DNA of 43,049 nt from an uncultured Merdimonas sp. (GTDB taxonomy: Bacteria > Bacillota > Clostridia > Lachnospirales > Lachnospiraceae): positions 1 through 43,049 of the forward strand of contig CALWGE010000020.1 in assembly GCA_944378225.1 (NCBI GenBank), written 5' to 3'. The notes beneath the pieces were generated by a model. It made no database searches and was not told the origin of the DNA. It saw only the letters and a program-made list of their open reading frames with translations. Positions 17,473-25,762 of this stretch are shown here, piece after piece (position 1 is the first letter of the stretch; each line of letters begins with the position of its first letter). Position numbers and translations under genes: made by a program.

Positions 17473-17542
17473 AGTTTCTGTTCCTCATTCTGCGCATATA
17501 AGGTATTTGATCACAACAGTCTCTGTATCCTGCCGCAATCTA

Positions 17543-17578
17543 TATATTGTATATATCATATATACACAATATAGTCAA
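17543..17578 (-). promoter_or_regulatory. gntR promoter with 31-bp palindromic operator
   Basis: The minus strand has TTGACT (17573-17578), a 17-bp spacer and TATATA (17550-17555). The inverted repeat at 17543-17573, centred on 17558, matches in 13 of 15 arm positions (arms TATATTGT and ACAATATA outermost). It covers the whole spacer and the -10 box, as expected for autorepression by the GntR protein. Confidence 0.8.
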
Positions 17579-17590
17579 TAGCTTTTATAA

Positions 17591-17631
17591 AAAAGAAAAG
17601 CCCGGGAGACAATTTCGACTGTCTCCCGGGC
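17591..17631 (-). terminator. Terminator of the NlpC/P60 gene
   Basis: A perfect 12-bp GC-rich stem, GCCCGGGAGACA (17600-17611) with TGTCTCCCGGGC (17620-17631), is followed on the minus strand by TTTTCTTTTTT. Confidence 0.92.
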
Positions 17632-17672
17632 ATCCCTGTTACATATTCAATGTTCGAAATAAATCCTGTAAA

Positions 17673-18866
17673 TTAATAATAACGCCGTACAGAACGAATC
17701 GTCCGGTAAGTGGCCGTGCCTGTCTTGATTCCGGTAGCCTCTGTACTGGCATGTACAATTCTTCCTCCGCCCAGATAAATCGCCACATGGCCGCCGTAGT
17801 AAATAATATCTCCCGCCTGGGCCTCAGAGTAGCTGACCTCGCGTCCGGCACGTCCCTGCGCGTCTGATGTTCTGGGAATAGAAATACCGAAATGTGCCAT
17901 AACCGACTGGGTAAAGCCGGAACAGTCCGCTCCGTTTGTCAGGCTTGTCCCACCTAATACATAGGGATTCCCCACAAACTGCAGGGCATAATTGGCAATC
18001 GCTCTGCCGGTGGAGCTGTTGCCCGAAACGGATGTGGACCCGGACGAGGAACCGGAGGACGATCCGGAGGAAGAGCTTCCGGAAGAGCCTCCTGAAACAG
18101 TTGCAGACTCCTGTGTCTCCTTTTCCTTCGCTATTTTTTCAGCTTCCAGTCTCTTCAGTTCCTTCTGGCTTTTTTCCAGTTCTGCCCGGAATGTGGAAGC
18201 CTGCGCCTTGGCACTGGCAAGCTGGGATTCATAGTCTGCTTCTTCCGCTTTTTTCTCTGACAAAGATGACTGGACAGCAGCCTGTTCCTGCTCATACTCA
18301 GCTTCCAGAGCTTCCATATCCGCCTTTTCCTGTTCCAGCTGATCCAGAAGTTCCGCCACCTCTGCCTTCGTCTCCTGATATTCTTCCAGCATCTCGCGAT
18401 CCTTTGTCTGAATTTCCTTGGCAAAATCCGCACGGTTCAGGAAATCCGTAAAGCTGTCCGCCTGCAGAAAGAGTGTCAGATAATCCATATCTCCTTCTTC
18501 ATATATGTACTGAATACGAAGCTTCATAGCCTCATACTGTTCTTCTTCCTTCTGCTTCGCAGCCTCATAATCCACTTCTGCCTGCGCCAGTTCTTCCTCC
18601 TTCGCCGCCAGATCTGCTTCCAGAAGTTCAATATTCAACATCAGATCCACCAGCTCGGAATTCAGGGAATCAATCTCCGCCAGAACACTGTTTCTCTGGC
18701 TTTCAATGGACTTCATCTCCTGATTAATCGCATTCAGCTGTTTCTGCGCCTCCGCCTGTTTCTTCTTCAGCTCTGCTTCTGTCGCAAATGCCTGTATAGG
18801 GAAACACATGCTTGCCGCCAGTACCACTGCCAGAAAACGCCGGCTGATCTTTCTGAAATTATGCAT
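17673..18866 (-). CDS. Secreted coiled-coil NlpC/P60 peptidoglycan hydrolase (PcsB/CwlO-like)
   Basis: A 397-residue exported protein. It has a signal peptide at 1-29 ('VVLAASMCFPIQAFA'), a long coiled coil at about 30-250, a Ser/Gly linker at 258-285, and a C-terminal NlpC/P60 domain with catalytic Cys315 ('NGADCSGF') and His360 ('YGGHVAIYLGGG'). The family cleaves peptidoglycan stem peptides. In PcsB/CwlO the coiled coil is the part controlled by FtsEX, suggesting a role in cell elongation or separation; ftsEX is not in the window. Single-gene unit with its own promoter and terminator. Confidence 0.94.
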   Translation of the reverse strand: MHNFRKISRRFLAVVLAASMCFPIQAFATEAELKKKQAEAQKQLNAINQEMKSIESQRNSVLAEIDSLNSELVDLMLNIELLEADLAAKEEELAQAEVDYEAAKQKEEEQYEAMKLRIQYIYEEGDMDYLTLFLQADSFTDFLNRADFAKEIQTKDREMLEEYQETKAEVAELLDQLEQEKADMEALEAEYEQEQAAVQSSLSEKKAEEADYESQLASAKAQASTFRAELEKSQKELKRLEAEKIAKEKETQESATVSGGSSGSSSSGSSSGSSSGSTSVSGNSSTGRAIANYALQFVGNPYVLGGTSLTNGADCSGFTQSVMAHFGISIPRTSDAQGRAGREVSYSEAQAGDIIYYGGHVAIYLGGGRIVHASTEATGIKTGTATYRTIRSVRRYY

Positions 18867-18943
18867 AAAATTCTCTCCGCTTCTGAATATAATTTTCTCT
18901 GATATATTTCAACTGCAACCGTACAGTTTACAAATTTATATCT

Positions 18944-18972
18944 ATTATATCTGTTAATTCGAGCTTTTTCAA
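18944..18972 (-). promoter_or_regulatory. Promoter of the NlpC/P60 gene
   Basis: On the minus strand TTGAAA (18967-18972), a 17-bp spacer and a perfect TATAAT (18944-18949) lie 77 bp before the start codon. The leader between them contains a small AACTG/CAGTT hairpin. Confidence 0.75.
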
Positions 18973-19043
18973 GTGAATTTGCATATTTATGTGAACCTTT
19001 TCCTGCCATTTTTCCCGCTGCCCGATTCCCTGTTCTTTTACAG

Positions 19044-19098
19044 AAAAAAAGGCGCACAGAACACAGGTAACTTTCATTTCCCTGCGCTCCCGTGCGCC
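19044..19098 (-). terminator. Terminator of the thioredoxin-hydrogenase-yfcE operon
   Basis: GGCGCAC (19051-19057) pairs with GTGCGCC (19092-19098) across a long loop, and seven T residues follow on the minus strand. It lies 38 bp after the yfcE stop codon. Confidence 0.72.
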
Positions 19099-19136
19099 CC
19101 ATTCTGTTTCCGTCCGTTCTTGCAGGCAGTTCTGCC

Positions 19137-19688
19137 TTACATATCTTTCATTTCCCAGGTAAGCTTCACTTCTCCGTCCAGATCCTTCCAGACAAATGTA
19201 CGGTCTTCCAGGATCAGATAACCATGCCAGCTGTTCTCTTTGGGAATAGATACAGACCCCGGATTCAGATACGTATACTGCTCCGTCTCATGGCATACCG
19301 GCACATGTGTATGTCCGTGCAGCAGAATATCTCCCTTTTTCAGCATTGGAAGATTTTTTTCATGAAACACATGTCCGTGAGTGGCAAAAATCATATGGTC
19401 ATTCAGATAAAGAATCGCATACTCCGCCATCACAGGAAACTCCAGCACCATCTGATCCACCTCTGTGTCGCAGTTTCCGCGTACGCAGAGAATTTCTTCC
19501 TTTCTGGGGTTCAACATGGAGATAACCTCCTTGGGCGCATAATCCCTGGGCAAATCATTACGTGGTCCATGGTAAAGAATATCTCCCAGAAGCAGAAGCT
19601 TCTGCGCTCCCTCTCTGTCATAGGCTTCCAGCAGTTTTCTGCAGTAGTACGCAGAGCCGTGAATATCGGATGCAATCATCAGTTTCAT
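19137..19688 (-). CDS. yfcE: YfcE-type metallophosphodiesterase
   Basis: A 183-residue calcineurin-like phosphoesterase with every family metal motif: 'ASDIHGS' (7-13), 'LLLGDIL', 'VRGNCDTEVD', 'ATHGHV' and 'LLHGHTHVP'. E. coli YfcE hydrolyses model phosphodiesters; its true substrate is not known. The start codon follows the hydrogenase stop directly (GAATAAATG), so it is translated from the same transcript. No functional link between the two is established. Confidence 0.93.
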   Translation of the reverse strand: MKLMIASDIHGSAYYCRKLLEAYDREGAQKLLLLGDILYHGPRNDLPRDYAPKEVISMLNPRKEEILCVRGNCDTEVDQMVLEFPVMAEYAILYLNDHMIFATHGHVFHEKNLPMLKKGDILLHGHTHVPVCHETEQYTYLNPGSVSIPKENSWHGYLILEDRTFVWKDLDGEVKLTWEMKDM

Positions 19689-21200
19689 TTATTCTTCCTC
19701 CAGACTCTTCAGTATATCTTTATAATCACTGGAAAGAACGCCTTTATTCCCGGCTTTCTTCATCAGCATCTTAACCTGTCCCTTCGCTTTGGACGGACTC
19801 TGCAGAATACCTGCGCCTCCGACACAGCCGCCGGGGCATGCCATACCTTCCAGTAGATAACCGTCATACGTTCCCTTTTTAGCCTCATCCAGCATGGCCC
19901 GGCATTCCCGCAGTCCCTCCGCGTTCATGACCATGACCTCCCGCTCCGTATCAAGCTCTTTAATGCATTTCACCACCACACCCGCCACTCCGCCGCTGAC
20001 TGCGAATCCGCGTCCGTCAGCACTGGAACCTGACAGGTTGTCCGTGCCGGTAATCTCTGTAAAATCAATTCCCTTTGCCTCAAACATGCCCATGACTTCT
20101 TCAAACGTCAGAACAAAATCCACATCACTGCGAATATCTGCACGGCTGGCCTCCAGCTTCTTGGCTGAGCAGGGACCTATAAACACAACCTTGCTGCCGG
20201 GATGTTTCTTCTTAATGAGCCGTCCGGTAAGCACCATGGGCGTCAGCGCCATGGAAATGCATTTTGCAAAATCCGGATAAAGCATTTTTGCCATCTCGGA
20301 CCATGCAGGGCAGCAGGATGTTCCCATGAAGGGCAGCCTGTCCGGCACCTCATTCATGAAGTCATGCGCTTCCTCGATCGTACACAGATCAGCGCCTACC
20401 GCCACTTCAATCACATCCTCAAACCCAAGCAGCTGGAAAGCCTTCCTTACTTTTTCCGGCGGAAGCTCCTTTCCCCACTGGCCCACGAAGGCCGGCGCCA
20501 GGGCCGCATATACCGGAGTGTCGCTTTTAATCGCATGAATAGCCTGGAAAATCTGGCTCTTATCCGCAATCGCTCCAAAGGGACAGTTTACCAGACACAT
20601 TCCGCAGGATACGCATTTATCATAATCAATATCTGCACGGCCCAGCTCATCTGTACGAATGGCATCCACGCCGCAGGCCTTTGCGCAGGGCCGCTCCAGC
20701 TTCTGAATGGCTCCGTAAGGACAGGCTGAAATACAACGGCCGCACTTAATGCATTTTTCCTGATCAATGACAGATTTTCCATTTACAATGGAAATCGCAT
20801 CTTTCGGGCAGACCTCCTTACAGGGATGCGCAAGACAGCCCTGACAGGAATCGGTGACCCGCACCTCATTATCCGGGCAGGCGTGGCAGGCAAATTTAAT
20901 AATATTTACCAGGGGCGGATCGTAATACTTCTCCGCAATGGCGCTTTCCTCAATTCCCTGAGAAACCGGCGCATGCTCTGTCATCTTGCGGAGCGGCAGG
21001 CCAATGGCCAGACGAAGCCGCTCTTCCACAATCGCTCTTTCCAGGAATACACTTTCCCGATATGTCGCCACCTCACCCGGAATGATTTTATACGGGATGT
21101 TCAGAATCCGTGAATAATCCCCGCCTTCATATGCAAGCCGCGCAACTTCTGTAAATACTTTCTGGCGAATCTCAACGATATTTGTATAGATTCCTCTCAT
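19689..21200 (-). CDS. [FeFe] hydrogenase, monomeric (group B-like)
   Basis: A 503-residue protein. The N-terminal about 95 residues are helical. A Cys-rich ferredoxin region follows with sets at 119-131, 150-160 and 196-206 (further Cys at 172-176), then the H-cluster domain with its three motifs: 'TSCCPAW' (294-300), 'IGPCSAKKLE' (341-350) and 'EGMACPGGCVGGAG' (451-464). All Cys ligands of the H-cluster are present; the first motif has Ala instead of the usual Gly. The protein lacks the N-terminal [2Fe-2S] domain of group A enzymes and looks like group B, whose physiological role is poorly known and probably ferredoxin-linked. Its start overlaps the stop of the preceding flavoprotein gene (ATGA). 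No maturase genes (hydEFG) are in the window. Confidence 0.9.
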   Translation of the reverse strand: MRGIYTNIVEIRQKVFTEVARLAYEGGDYSRILNIPYKIIPGEVATYRESVFLERAIVEERLRLAIGLPLRKMTEHAPVSQGIEESAIAEKYYDPPLVNIIKFACHACPDNEVRVTDSCQGCLAHPCKEVCPKDAISIVNGKSVIDQEKCIKCGRCISACPYGAIQKLERPCAKACGVDAIRTDELGRADIDYDKCVSCGMCLVNCPFGAIADKSQIFQAIHAIKSDTPVYAALAPAFVGQWGKELPPEKVRKAFQLLGFEDVIEVAVGADLCTIEEAHDFMNEVPDRLPFMGTSCCPAWSEMAKMLYPDFAKCISMALTPMVLTGRLIKKKHPGSKVVFIGPCSAKKLEASRADIRSDVDFVLTFEEVMGMFEAKGIDFTEITGTDNLSGSSADGRGFAVSGGVAGVVVKCIKELDTEREVMVMNAEGLRECRAMLDEAKKGTYDGYLLEGMACPGGCVGGAGILQSPSKAKGQVKMLMKKAGNKGVLSSDYKDILKSLEEE

Positions 21201-22063
21201 CCGTCTCTCCTCACAAATTTAATCATACTCATAGCTGCCTTTGCGCCTTCCCCTACTGCAGTGGAAATCTGAAGAAGGCCTCCGGTACAGTCTCCGGCCG
21301 CATAAAGTCCCGGAACATTGGTGGCCATCGTTTCATCCACCTGAATACTGCGCCCGTCTGTGAGCGCACCCACCTTCCGGGCCAGATCCACAGCCCCGGC
21401 GCTTCCAAGAGCCACAAAGAGTCCGTCTGTTTCCAGACTGCTGCCGTCCTCGAAAGTAACTCCGCAGACTGCATCTTCCCCATCCACGGAACGAATCTTT
21501 TTCGTAATTACCGGAACGCCTTCCGGAGCTTTGGCAAGAAATTCTTTTCCATCTGTCAGAATCACAGCAGAACCTGCCACTGGAAGCAGCTGGCTCAGTT
21601 CATGCACAGCGTACTCCTCATTTCCCAGAACGGCTACCTTCCGTCCCCGGTAAAAGAAAGCGTCACAGATGGCACAGTAGCTCACGCCATGGCCTTCCAG
21701 CTCTGCAAGACCTCTGATGTCTGCTTTTTTTCTGGATGTACCGGTAGCCAGAAGCACAGCCTTCGCCTGATAATTTCCCTGCCGTCCCTCCAGCACGAAT
21801 CCCTGATTCCATGATATATGAAAAATCTCATCTGTTATCAGCTCTGCTCCCAGACTTCTTGCCTGAATCTTTGTATTCTCCACCAGCTCGCAGCCGGAAA
21901 TAGGCTCTGCGAGGCCAAAGTAATTTTCAATTTTCTCTGCCTTCGCAAGGGCTCCCTGATCTTTTCCAATCACAAGCGTACGCAGATTTGCGCGGCTGGT
22001 ATAGAGGGCTGCCGAAAGTCCTGCCGGACCGCTGCCCACTATGATAATATCATACTCTGACAT
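21197..22063 (-). CDS. Thioredoxin-reductase-like flavoprotein lacking NADPH motifs
   Basis: A 288-residue class II flavin oxidoreductase. It has FAD motif 'GSGPAG' (10-15), redox pair 'CAICD' (Cys130/Cys133) and C-terminal FAD motif 'GLYAAGDCTGG'. In the domain that normally binds NADPH, the usual glycine-rich GGGxSAxEE is replaced by 'LGNEEYAVHE' (146-155), and the HRRxxxR phosphate-binding set by 'TDGKEFLAK' (170-178). Loss of these motifs is known from pyridine-nucleotide-independent, ferredoxin-dependent flavin thioredoxin reductases of clostridia. Together with thioredoxin upstream and a [FeFe] hydrogenase overlapping downstream, a ferredoxin-fed reductase is the best inference. An ordinary NADPH-dependent TrxR is less likely. 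Confidence 0.85.
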   Translation of the reverse strand: MSEYDIIIVGSGPAGLSAALYTSRANLRTLVIGKDQGALAKAEKIENYFGLAEPISGCELVENTKIQARSLGAELITDEIFHISWNQGFVLEGRQGNYQAKAVLLATGTSRKKADIRGLAELEGHGVSYCAICDAFFYRGRKVAVLGNEEYAVHELSQLLPVAGSAVILTDGKEFLAKAPEGVPVITKKIRSVDGEDAVCGVTFEDGSSLETDGLFVALGSAGAVDLARKVGALTDGRSIQVDETMATNVPGLYAAGDCTGGLLQISTAVGEGAKAAMSMIKFVRRDG

Positions 22064-22089
22064 ATTCCCCTCTCCAAATCCTGTGTTTT

Positions 22090-22401
22090 TCAGATTCCCA
22101 GAAGCTTTTTCAGTCCTTCTTTTGACTGAAGACCCACAGCGGAAGCCGCAATTTTTCCATCCTTAAATACCAGCAGTGTGGGAATGCTTGCCACACCGTA
22201 TCTCTGCGCCAGACTTATATTCTCATCCACATTCAGTTTTCCGAATTTCACACCCTCTGTCTCTTCTGCCAGCTCATCAACGATAGGTCCCTGCATCTGA
22301 CAGGGTCCGCACCACACTGCCCAGAAATCCACCAGTACCGGCACTTCTGAATTCAATACCTCTGTTTCAAAATTCTTTTCTGTAATTGTCAGCACTGCCA
22401 T
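22090..22401 (-). CDS. trxA: Thioredoxin
   Basis: A 103-residue classical thioredoxin with the active site 'WCGPC' (Cys31, Cys34), the buried 'VDF' and the cis-proline 'ASIPTLLVF'. The start at 22401 has AGGAGGAG 8 nt upstream; a TTG two codons earlier is less likely. It lies 26 bp before the reductase-like gene and is the first gene of a trxA-reductase-hydrogenase-yfcE operon, so it is the probable substrate of that reductase. Confidence 0.95.
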   Translation of the reverse strand: MAVLTITEKNFETEVLNSEVPVLVDFWAVWCGPCQMQGPIVDELAEETEGVKFGKLNVDENISLAQRYGVASIPTLLVFKDGKIAASAVGLQSKEGLKKLLGI

Positions 22402-22525
22402 AAACAATTCTCCTCCTTACATTTCTGTCGTTGTCTTACTCTATCATATTTTCTCTGAAAAATCTACGGGACATTCCAATGATTCTGAAAAAATGCACAG
22501 ACTGTAAATTCATTCTGTTTCAGAC

Positions 22526-23641
22526 TCACTCCGCATCCATCATCAGCAGCTTTACGAGCTCTGTAACTGTTTCCAGCTCTGACACTGTCGTATACTCGCT
22601 GCAGGAATGAACCTGCTCCATAGCGCTTGCCAGTACCAGACCGCTGATTCCATGTAAAGCAAGATTGCTCTGATCGCTGCCGCCGAAGGTGGGCTCCAGT
22701 GTTCCGGGCAGGCCAAGACGCGCGCAGGCACGGCGGAAACGGCTCACAGACGGATGGCTTTCCGGCACCTGATAGGCGTGAAGCGGAACTGTATACCGCA
22801 CCTCACAGCTGCCCCCGGCCTTCTCTGCTTCTTCCCTGAAGATTGCTTCTATCTTTTTCATCTGGGCTTCTGCGCGCTCATGGGAGTAGCTTCGCACCTC
22901 TCCCATCAGAAAACAGGTGTCCGGTACAATATTGGTGGCTTTTACGCCGCCTTCCACATGACCGATGTTAACTGTCATGTCTTCTCCGACTCTGCCCAGC
23001 TCCATACGCGCCACCGCCCGGGCCGCCGCCGCAATGGCATGCACCCCTTTTTCGGGAGCAAAGCCTGCATGAGCCGCCTTTCCGTGAACCGTAATCTGAA
23101 AATCCACCAGTGAGGGCGCCTGTACAGCCGCCCGGCCCAGAGAACCGCTCAAATCCAGGATATAGGATTCTTTCGCCTTTATATCCGAAAAATCAAAAAC
23201 CGCGCTTCCCCTGAGATGACGTTCCTCCCCGATAAAGAAAATGAGTTCCAGGCTTCGGCAGTCTTTTCCTTCTTCCTTTATCTCAGTGAGAGCTTCCAGA
23301 ATCGCAGCCGTACCTGCCATACAGTCGGCCCCCAGTACCGTCGTTCCGTCACTGGTAATTCTGCCGTCTTCATGAAGTACAGCCTTCTTTCCCCGGGCAG
23401 GCTCCACCGTGTCCATATGCGCAGAAAAAAGAATCGGTTCTCCCGGCAGTGTACCCTCCCGGTACGCATAGAGATTTCCTGCCGTCCCTCCATAATATTC
23501 TCCAGCCCTGTCTTCTGAAACCGCAAATCCCAGTTCTTTCAGGCAAATAGTCAGCCGGTCTGCCATTTTCCTCTCATCAAATGACGGAGAATCAATGGAG
23601 ACTAGCTCCTGAAACATCTTTACCAGTCTTTCTGTATTCAT
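22526..23641 (-). CDS. M20 family metallopeptidase (PepT-like)
   Basis: A 371-residue peptidase with metal ligands in 'SAHMDTVEP' (His75, Asp77), 'LGADCMAG' (Asp106), 'FIGEERHLRGS' (Glu139/Glu140), a dimerisation domain ('KAAHAGFAPEKGVHAI') and a final His in 'EQVHSCSEY'. Family proteins usually read GADDKAG at the bridging Asp; here the next residues are Cys-Met instead of Asp-Lys. The ATG at 23641 begins the family's usual N terminus; the longer frame to 23719 is Cys-rich and unlike the family. It probably removes residues from small peptides, tripeptidase T being the closest well-known relative. Single gene. Confidence 0.88.
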   Translation of the reverse strand: MNTERLVKMFQELVSIDSPSFDERKMADRLTICLKELGFAVSEDRAGEYYGGTAGNLYAYREGTLPGEPILFSAHMDTVEPARGKKAVLHEDGRITSDGTTVLGADCMAGTAAILEALTEIKEEGKDCRSLELIFFIGEERHLRGSAVFDFSDIKAKESYILDLSGSLGRAAVQAPSLVDFQITVHGKAAHAGFAPEKGVHAIAAAARAVARMELGRVGEDMTVNIGHVEGGVKATNIVPDTCFLMGEVRSYSHERAEAQMKKIEAIFREEAEKAGGSCEVRYTVPLHAYQVPESHPSVSRFRRACARLGLPGTLEPTFGGSDQSNLALHGISGLVLASAMEQVHSCSEYTTVSELETVTELVKLLMMDAE

Positions 23642-23785
23642 TCCTTTTTGTCCTTTCCTGACTTCTCTGTCACAAAGTATTATAAGCTTCTTCCCGCCCC
23701 CTGTAAAGCATCTGCACACCTCCGCCAGCTCATCCGTTCTTTCCTGATTTTTTCATTGACTTCATACACATATCATGATATTTTC

Positions 23786-23815
23786 TTGTTAGACATTTAG
23801 ACAATCATCTAAATA
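23786..23815 (+). promoter_or_regulatory. sdpR promoter with palindromic operator
   Basis: ATTTAGA (23795-23801) and TCTAAAT (23808-23814) form a perfect 7-6-7 palindrome. It sits between a candidate -35 TTGTTA (23786-23791) and -10 TAAATA (23810-23815), as expected for autorepression by the ArsR-type protein. Confidence 0.6.
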
Positions 23816-23880
23816 TCCAGTCGCTTTCTGATAATAAAAATACTTTCCATAAAACCGGAAAAAGAAAGAAGGAATGCCGT

Positions 23881-24150
23881 TTGAATGATGCCTTTAAAGC
23901 CCTTTCCGATCCGACCAGGCGACGAATCCTGGAACTGCTCTCGGAGCATGACAGAACTGCCGGAGAAATCGCAGACTGCTTTGCCATCTCAAAACCGTCA
24001 GTCAGTCATCACTTAAGCACTCTGAAAGCCGCAGGCCTTGTTCTGGACGAACGCAATGGTCAGAATATTGTATACAGCCTGAACATGACCGTCTTTCAGG
24101 AGCTTATGAAATGGTTTTTTGATTTTTCTGAAGGAGTGAAAAAGAAATGA
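23881..24150 (+). CDS. sdpR: ArsR-family repressor, SdpR-like
   Basis: An 89-residue winged-helix repressor: 'FKALSDPTRRRILELL', 'TAGEIADCFAISKPSVSHHL' and 'VYSLNMTVFQELMKWFF'. It has no metal-binding cysteines of the ArsR type, which fits the SdpR branch. In Bacillus subtilis SdpR represses sdpRI, and SdpI sequesters it when the SdpC toxin is present. The start is TTG (23881), with GAAGGA upstream. It overlaps the next gene by 4 bp. Confidence 0.92.
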   Translation: MNDAFKALSDPTRRRILELLSEHDRTAGEIADCFAISKPSVSHHLSTLKAAGLVLDERNGQNIVYSLNMTVFQELMKWFFDFSEGVKKK

Positions 24151-24785
24151 AGAAACTGAATATCCTGATTCTCATACTCTGCATTCTGTCCCTGGCAGGA
24201 CAGCTGCTTCTGCTTCCGAAGCTTCCCGACACCATTCCCATACACTGGAATGTGTCAGGGGAAATTGACGGCTACGGCAGCAAATACACTTCTCTGTTTC
24301 TGGCAGCCATTCCTCTTCTGATGTATGGGCTGTTTGAGCTGATTCCCAGAATCGACCCGAGAAAACAGAATTACGAAAAACACCAGAAAGCCTATACTGT
24401 GGTCCGGATTCTCACATCCCTGCTGTTCATCGCTCTTGTCTGGGCGACAAATGCTGTCGCCATGGGAATTCCTGTAGACATGGGCCTTGCTGCTCCTGTG
24501 GGTGTCGGTCTGCTGTTCCTCGTTATCGGTAATTATATGCCGCAGATCCGTCCCAATTATTCTTTCGGTATCCGGACTCCCTGGACACTGGAAAGTCCTT
24601 ATGTATGGAAAAAAACACATACTGCAGGCGGCGTCCTGTTCTGCATCTATGGTCTTCTGCTGATTGCGGCGGGAATCGTGCAGAAAGAATGGATGATGAA
24701 TCTTTTTCTGGCCGTCCTGCTTCTGGGCACGGCCGCTCTTACCCTTTACTCCTGGCTCCTGTTTCGCCGGGAACAGACAAAATAA
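24147..24785 (+). CDS. sdpI: SdpI-family membrane protein (immunity/signal)
   Basis: A 212-residue membrane protein with about six helices. The N-terminal DUF1648 part carries 'LPDTIPIHWNVSGEIDGYG'. The C-terminal SdpI part carries 'GNYMPQIRPNYSFGIRTPW' followed by 'WKKTHTAGG'. SdpI gives immunity to the SdpC peptide toxin in B. subtilis. No sdpABC-like genes are in the window, so here it may guard against peptides from neighbours. It is translationally coupled to sdpR and ends at a strong terminator. Confidence 0.92.
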   Translation: MKKLNILILILCILSLAGQLLLLPKLPDTIPIHWNVSGEIDGYGSKYTSLFLAAIPLLMYGLFELIPRIDPRKQNYEKHQKAYTVVRILTSLLFIALVWATNAVAMGIPVDMGLAAPVGVGLLFLVIGNYMPQIRPNYSFGIRTPWTLESPYVWKKTHTAGGVLFCIYGLLLIAAGIVQKEWMMNLFLAVLLLGTAALTLYSWLLFRREQTK

Positions 24786-24802
24786 CTGTCCGGCAGGCAA
24801 TA

Positions 24803-24852
24803 AGGGCATGACACTGACTGCTTCGCAGCCGGCGTCATGCCCTCTCTTTTTT
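24803..24852 (+). terminator. Terminator of the sdpRI operon
   Basis: An 18-bp stem with a few mismatches (24803-24820 with 24826-24843; AGGGCATGAC outermost, CTTCG tetraloop-type tip) is followed by CTCTTTTTT. Confidence 0.9.
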
Positions 24853-24874
24853 GTATCTGTGGTTATTTTATTAT

Positions 24875-25720
24875 TTATTCTGCAGCGTTTCCACTCTTTG
24901 CTTCCAGATCCCTGCCAATCAGTTTCAGACCGGCTGTAAAAAGTCCCACGCCCAGAATCACGGAGACTGCATTGGAAATAATCACAGCAGCCCAGGAAGG
25001 CTCCGAACCGAAGATCAGCTCCAGTACCGGCGTCGCAAAGGTTCCGTAAGCATTGAATACAAAATGTACGGCGATACCTGCAAGCAGCGACTGATAACGC
25101 AGAACCACATAGCCGCAGGCCAGTCCCAGCAGAAAAGCATAGGTACCCTGAACCAGATTCATATGGGCAATTCCGAAAAACAGTGCCTGAATTACATTAA
25201 TAACCCAGAACCCCGCTCCGGCCTTCTTCAGATATTCTATGGTAAGTCCGCGGAAAATGATTTCCTCTCCCACAGGAGCCAGAATCACCGTGGCAATCAC
25301 AGACAACACGCTCAGTTCCGCGATTCCCGCCTCTTCCATCATCTGATTATACGCTTCTATCATATCCGGCGCCGCCAACTGCCAGATCGTCAGCAGCAGA
25401 CCGACCAGGAGCTGTGCTCCAAAAGCCAGCATGACTGTAAACCCGAAACTTTTTCCGGTAAATTTTCCTGCAAAAGGAATTCCTGCCCGTTTCTGTCTCC
25501 GCACCACATAAAGATAATACCATAGTCCCGTAATCAGAAGTGACCAGACATGCAGCCATACAAGCAGAACCACCGAATTTTCCGTATAGAGTTCCATGCC
25601 GGTGTCAAAGCCGGCAGTAATCATCCACCCGAACATCATGACCGTGGCAACGATGATCTGGATCACAAGCATTGTAATCAACGGAACAATGCTCATCACA
25701 TACCATCCCAGTTTCTTCAT
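24875..25720 (-). CDS. CPBP-family intramembrane metalloprotease
   Basis: A 281-residue membrane protein with about eight helices. The CPBP (Abi/CAAX-protease) motifs are 'GEEIIFRG' (motif 1, EExxxR), 'FGIAHMN' (motif 2) and 'HFVFNAYG' (motif 3). Such proteins process prenylated proteins or bacteriocin-type peptides, or act in immunity to them. The ATG at 25720 has AGGAGG 9 nt upstream, so the longer frame from 25744 is not used. It converges on sdpI, a membrane protein linked to peptide-toxin immunity; this may be coincidence. Confidence 0.92.
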   Translation of the reverse strand: MKKLGWYVMSIVPLITMLVIQIIVATVMMFGWMITAGFDTGMELYTENSVVLLVWLHVWSLLITGLWYYLYVVRRQKRAGIPFAGKFTGKSFGFTVMLAFGAQLLVGLLLTIWQLAAPDMIEAYNQMMEEAGIAELSVLSVIATVILAPVGEEIIFRGLTIEYLKKAGAGFWVINVIQALFFGIAHMNLVQGTYAFLLGLACGYVVLRYQSLLAGIAVHFVFNAYGTFATPVLELIFGSEPSWAAVIISNAVSVILGVGLFTAGLKLIGRDLEAKSGNAAE

Positions 25721-25753
25721 CCTATGTGTCCTCCTCTTCTTCAAATCCAGAAC

Positions 25754-25762
25754 ATCATATCA
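25754..25762 (-). promoter_or_regulatory. Putative extended -10 for the CPBP gene
   Basis: The minus strand reads TGATATGAT, an extended -10 (TGn plus TATGAT), 33 bp before the start codon. No convincing -35 was seen. Confidence 0.4.
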
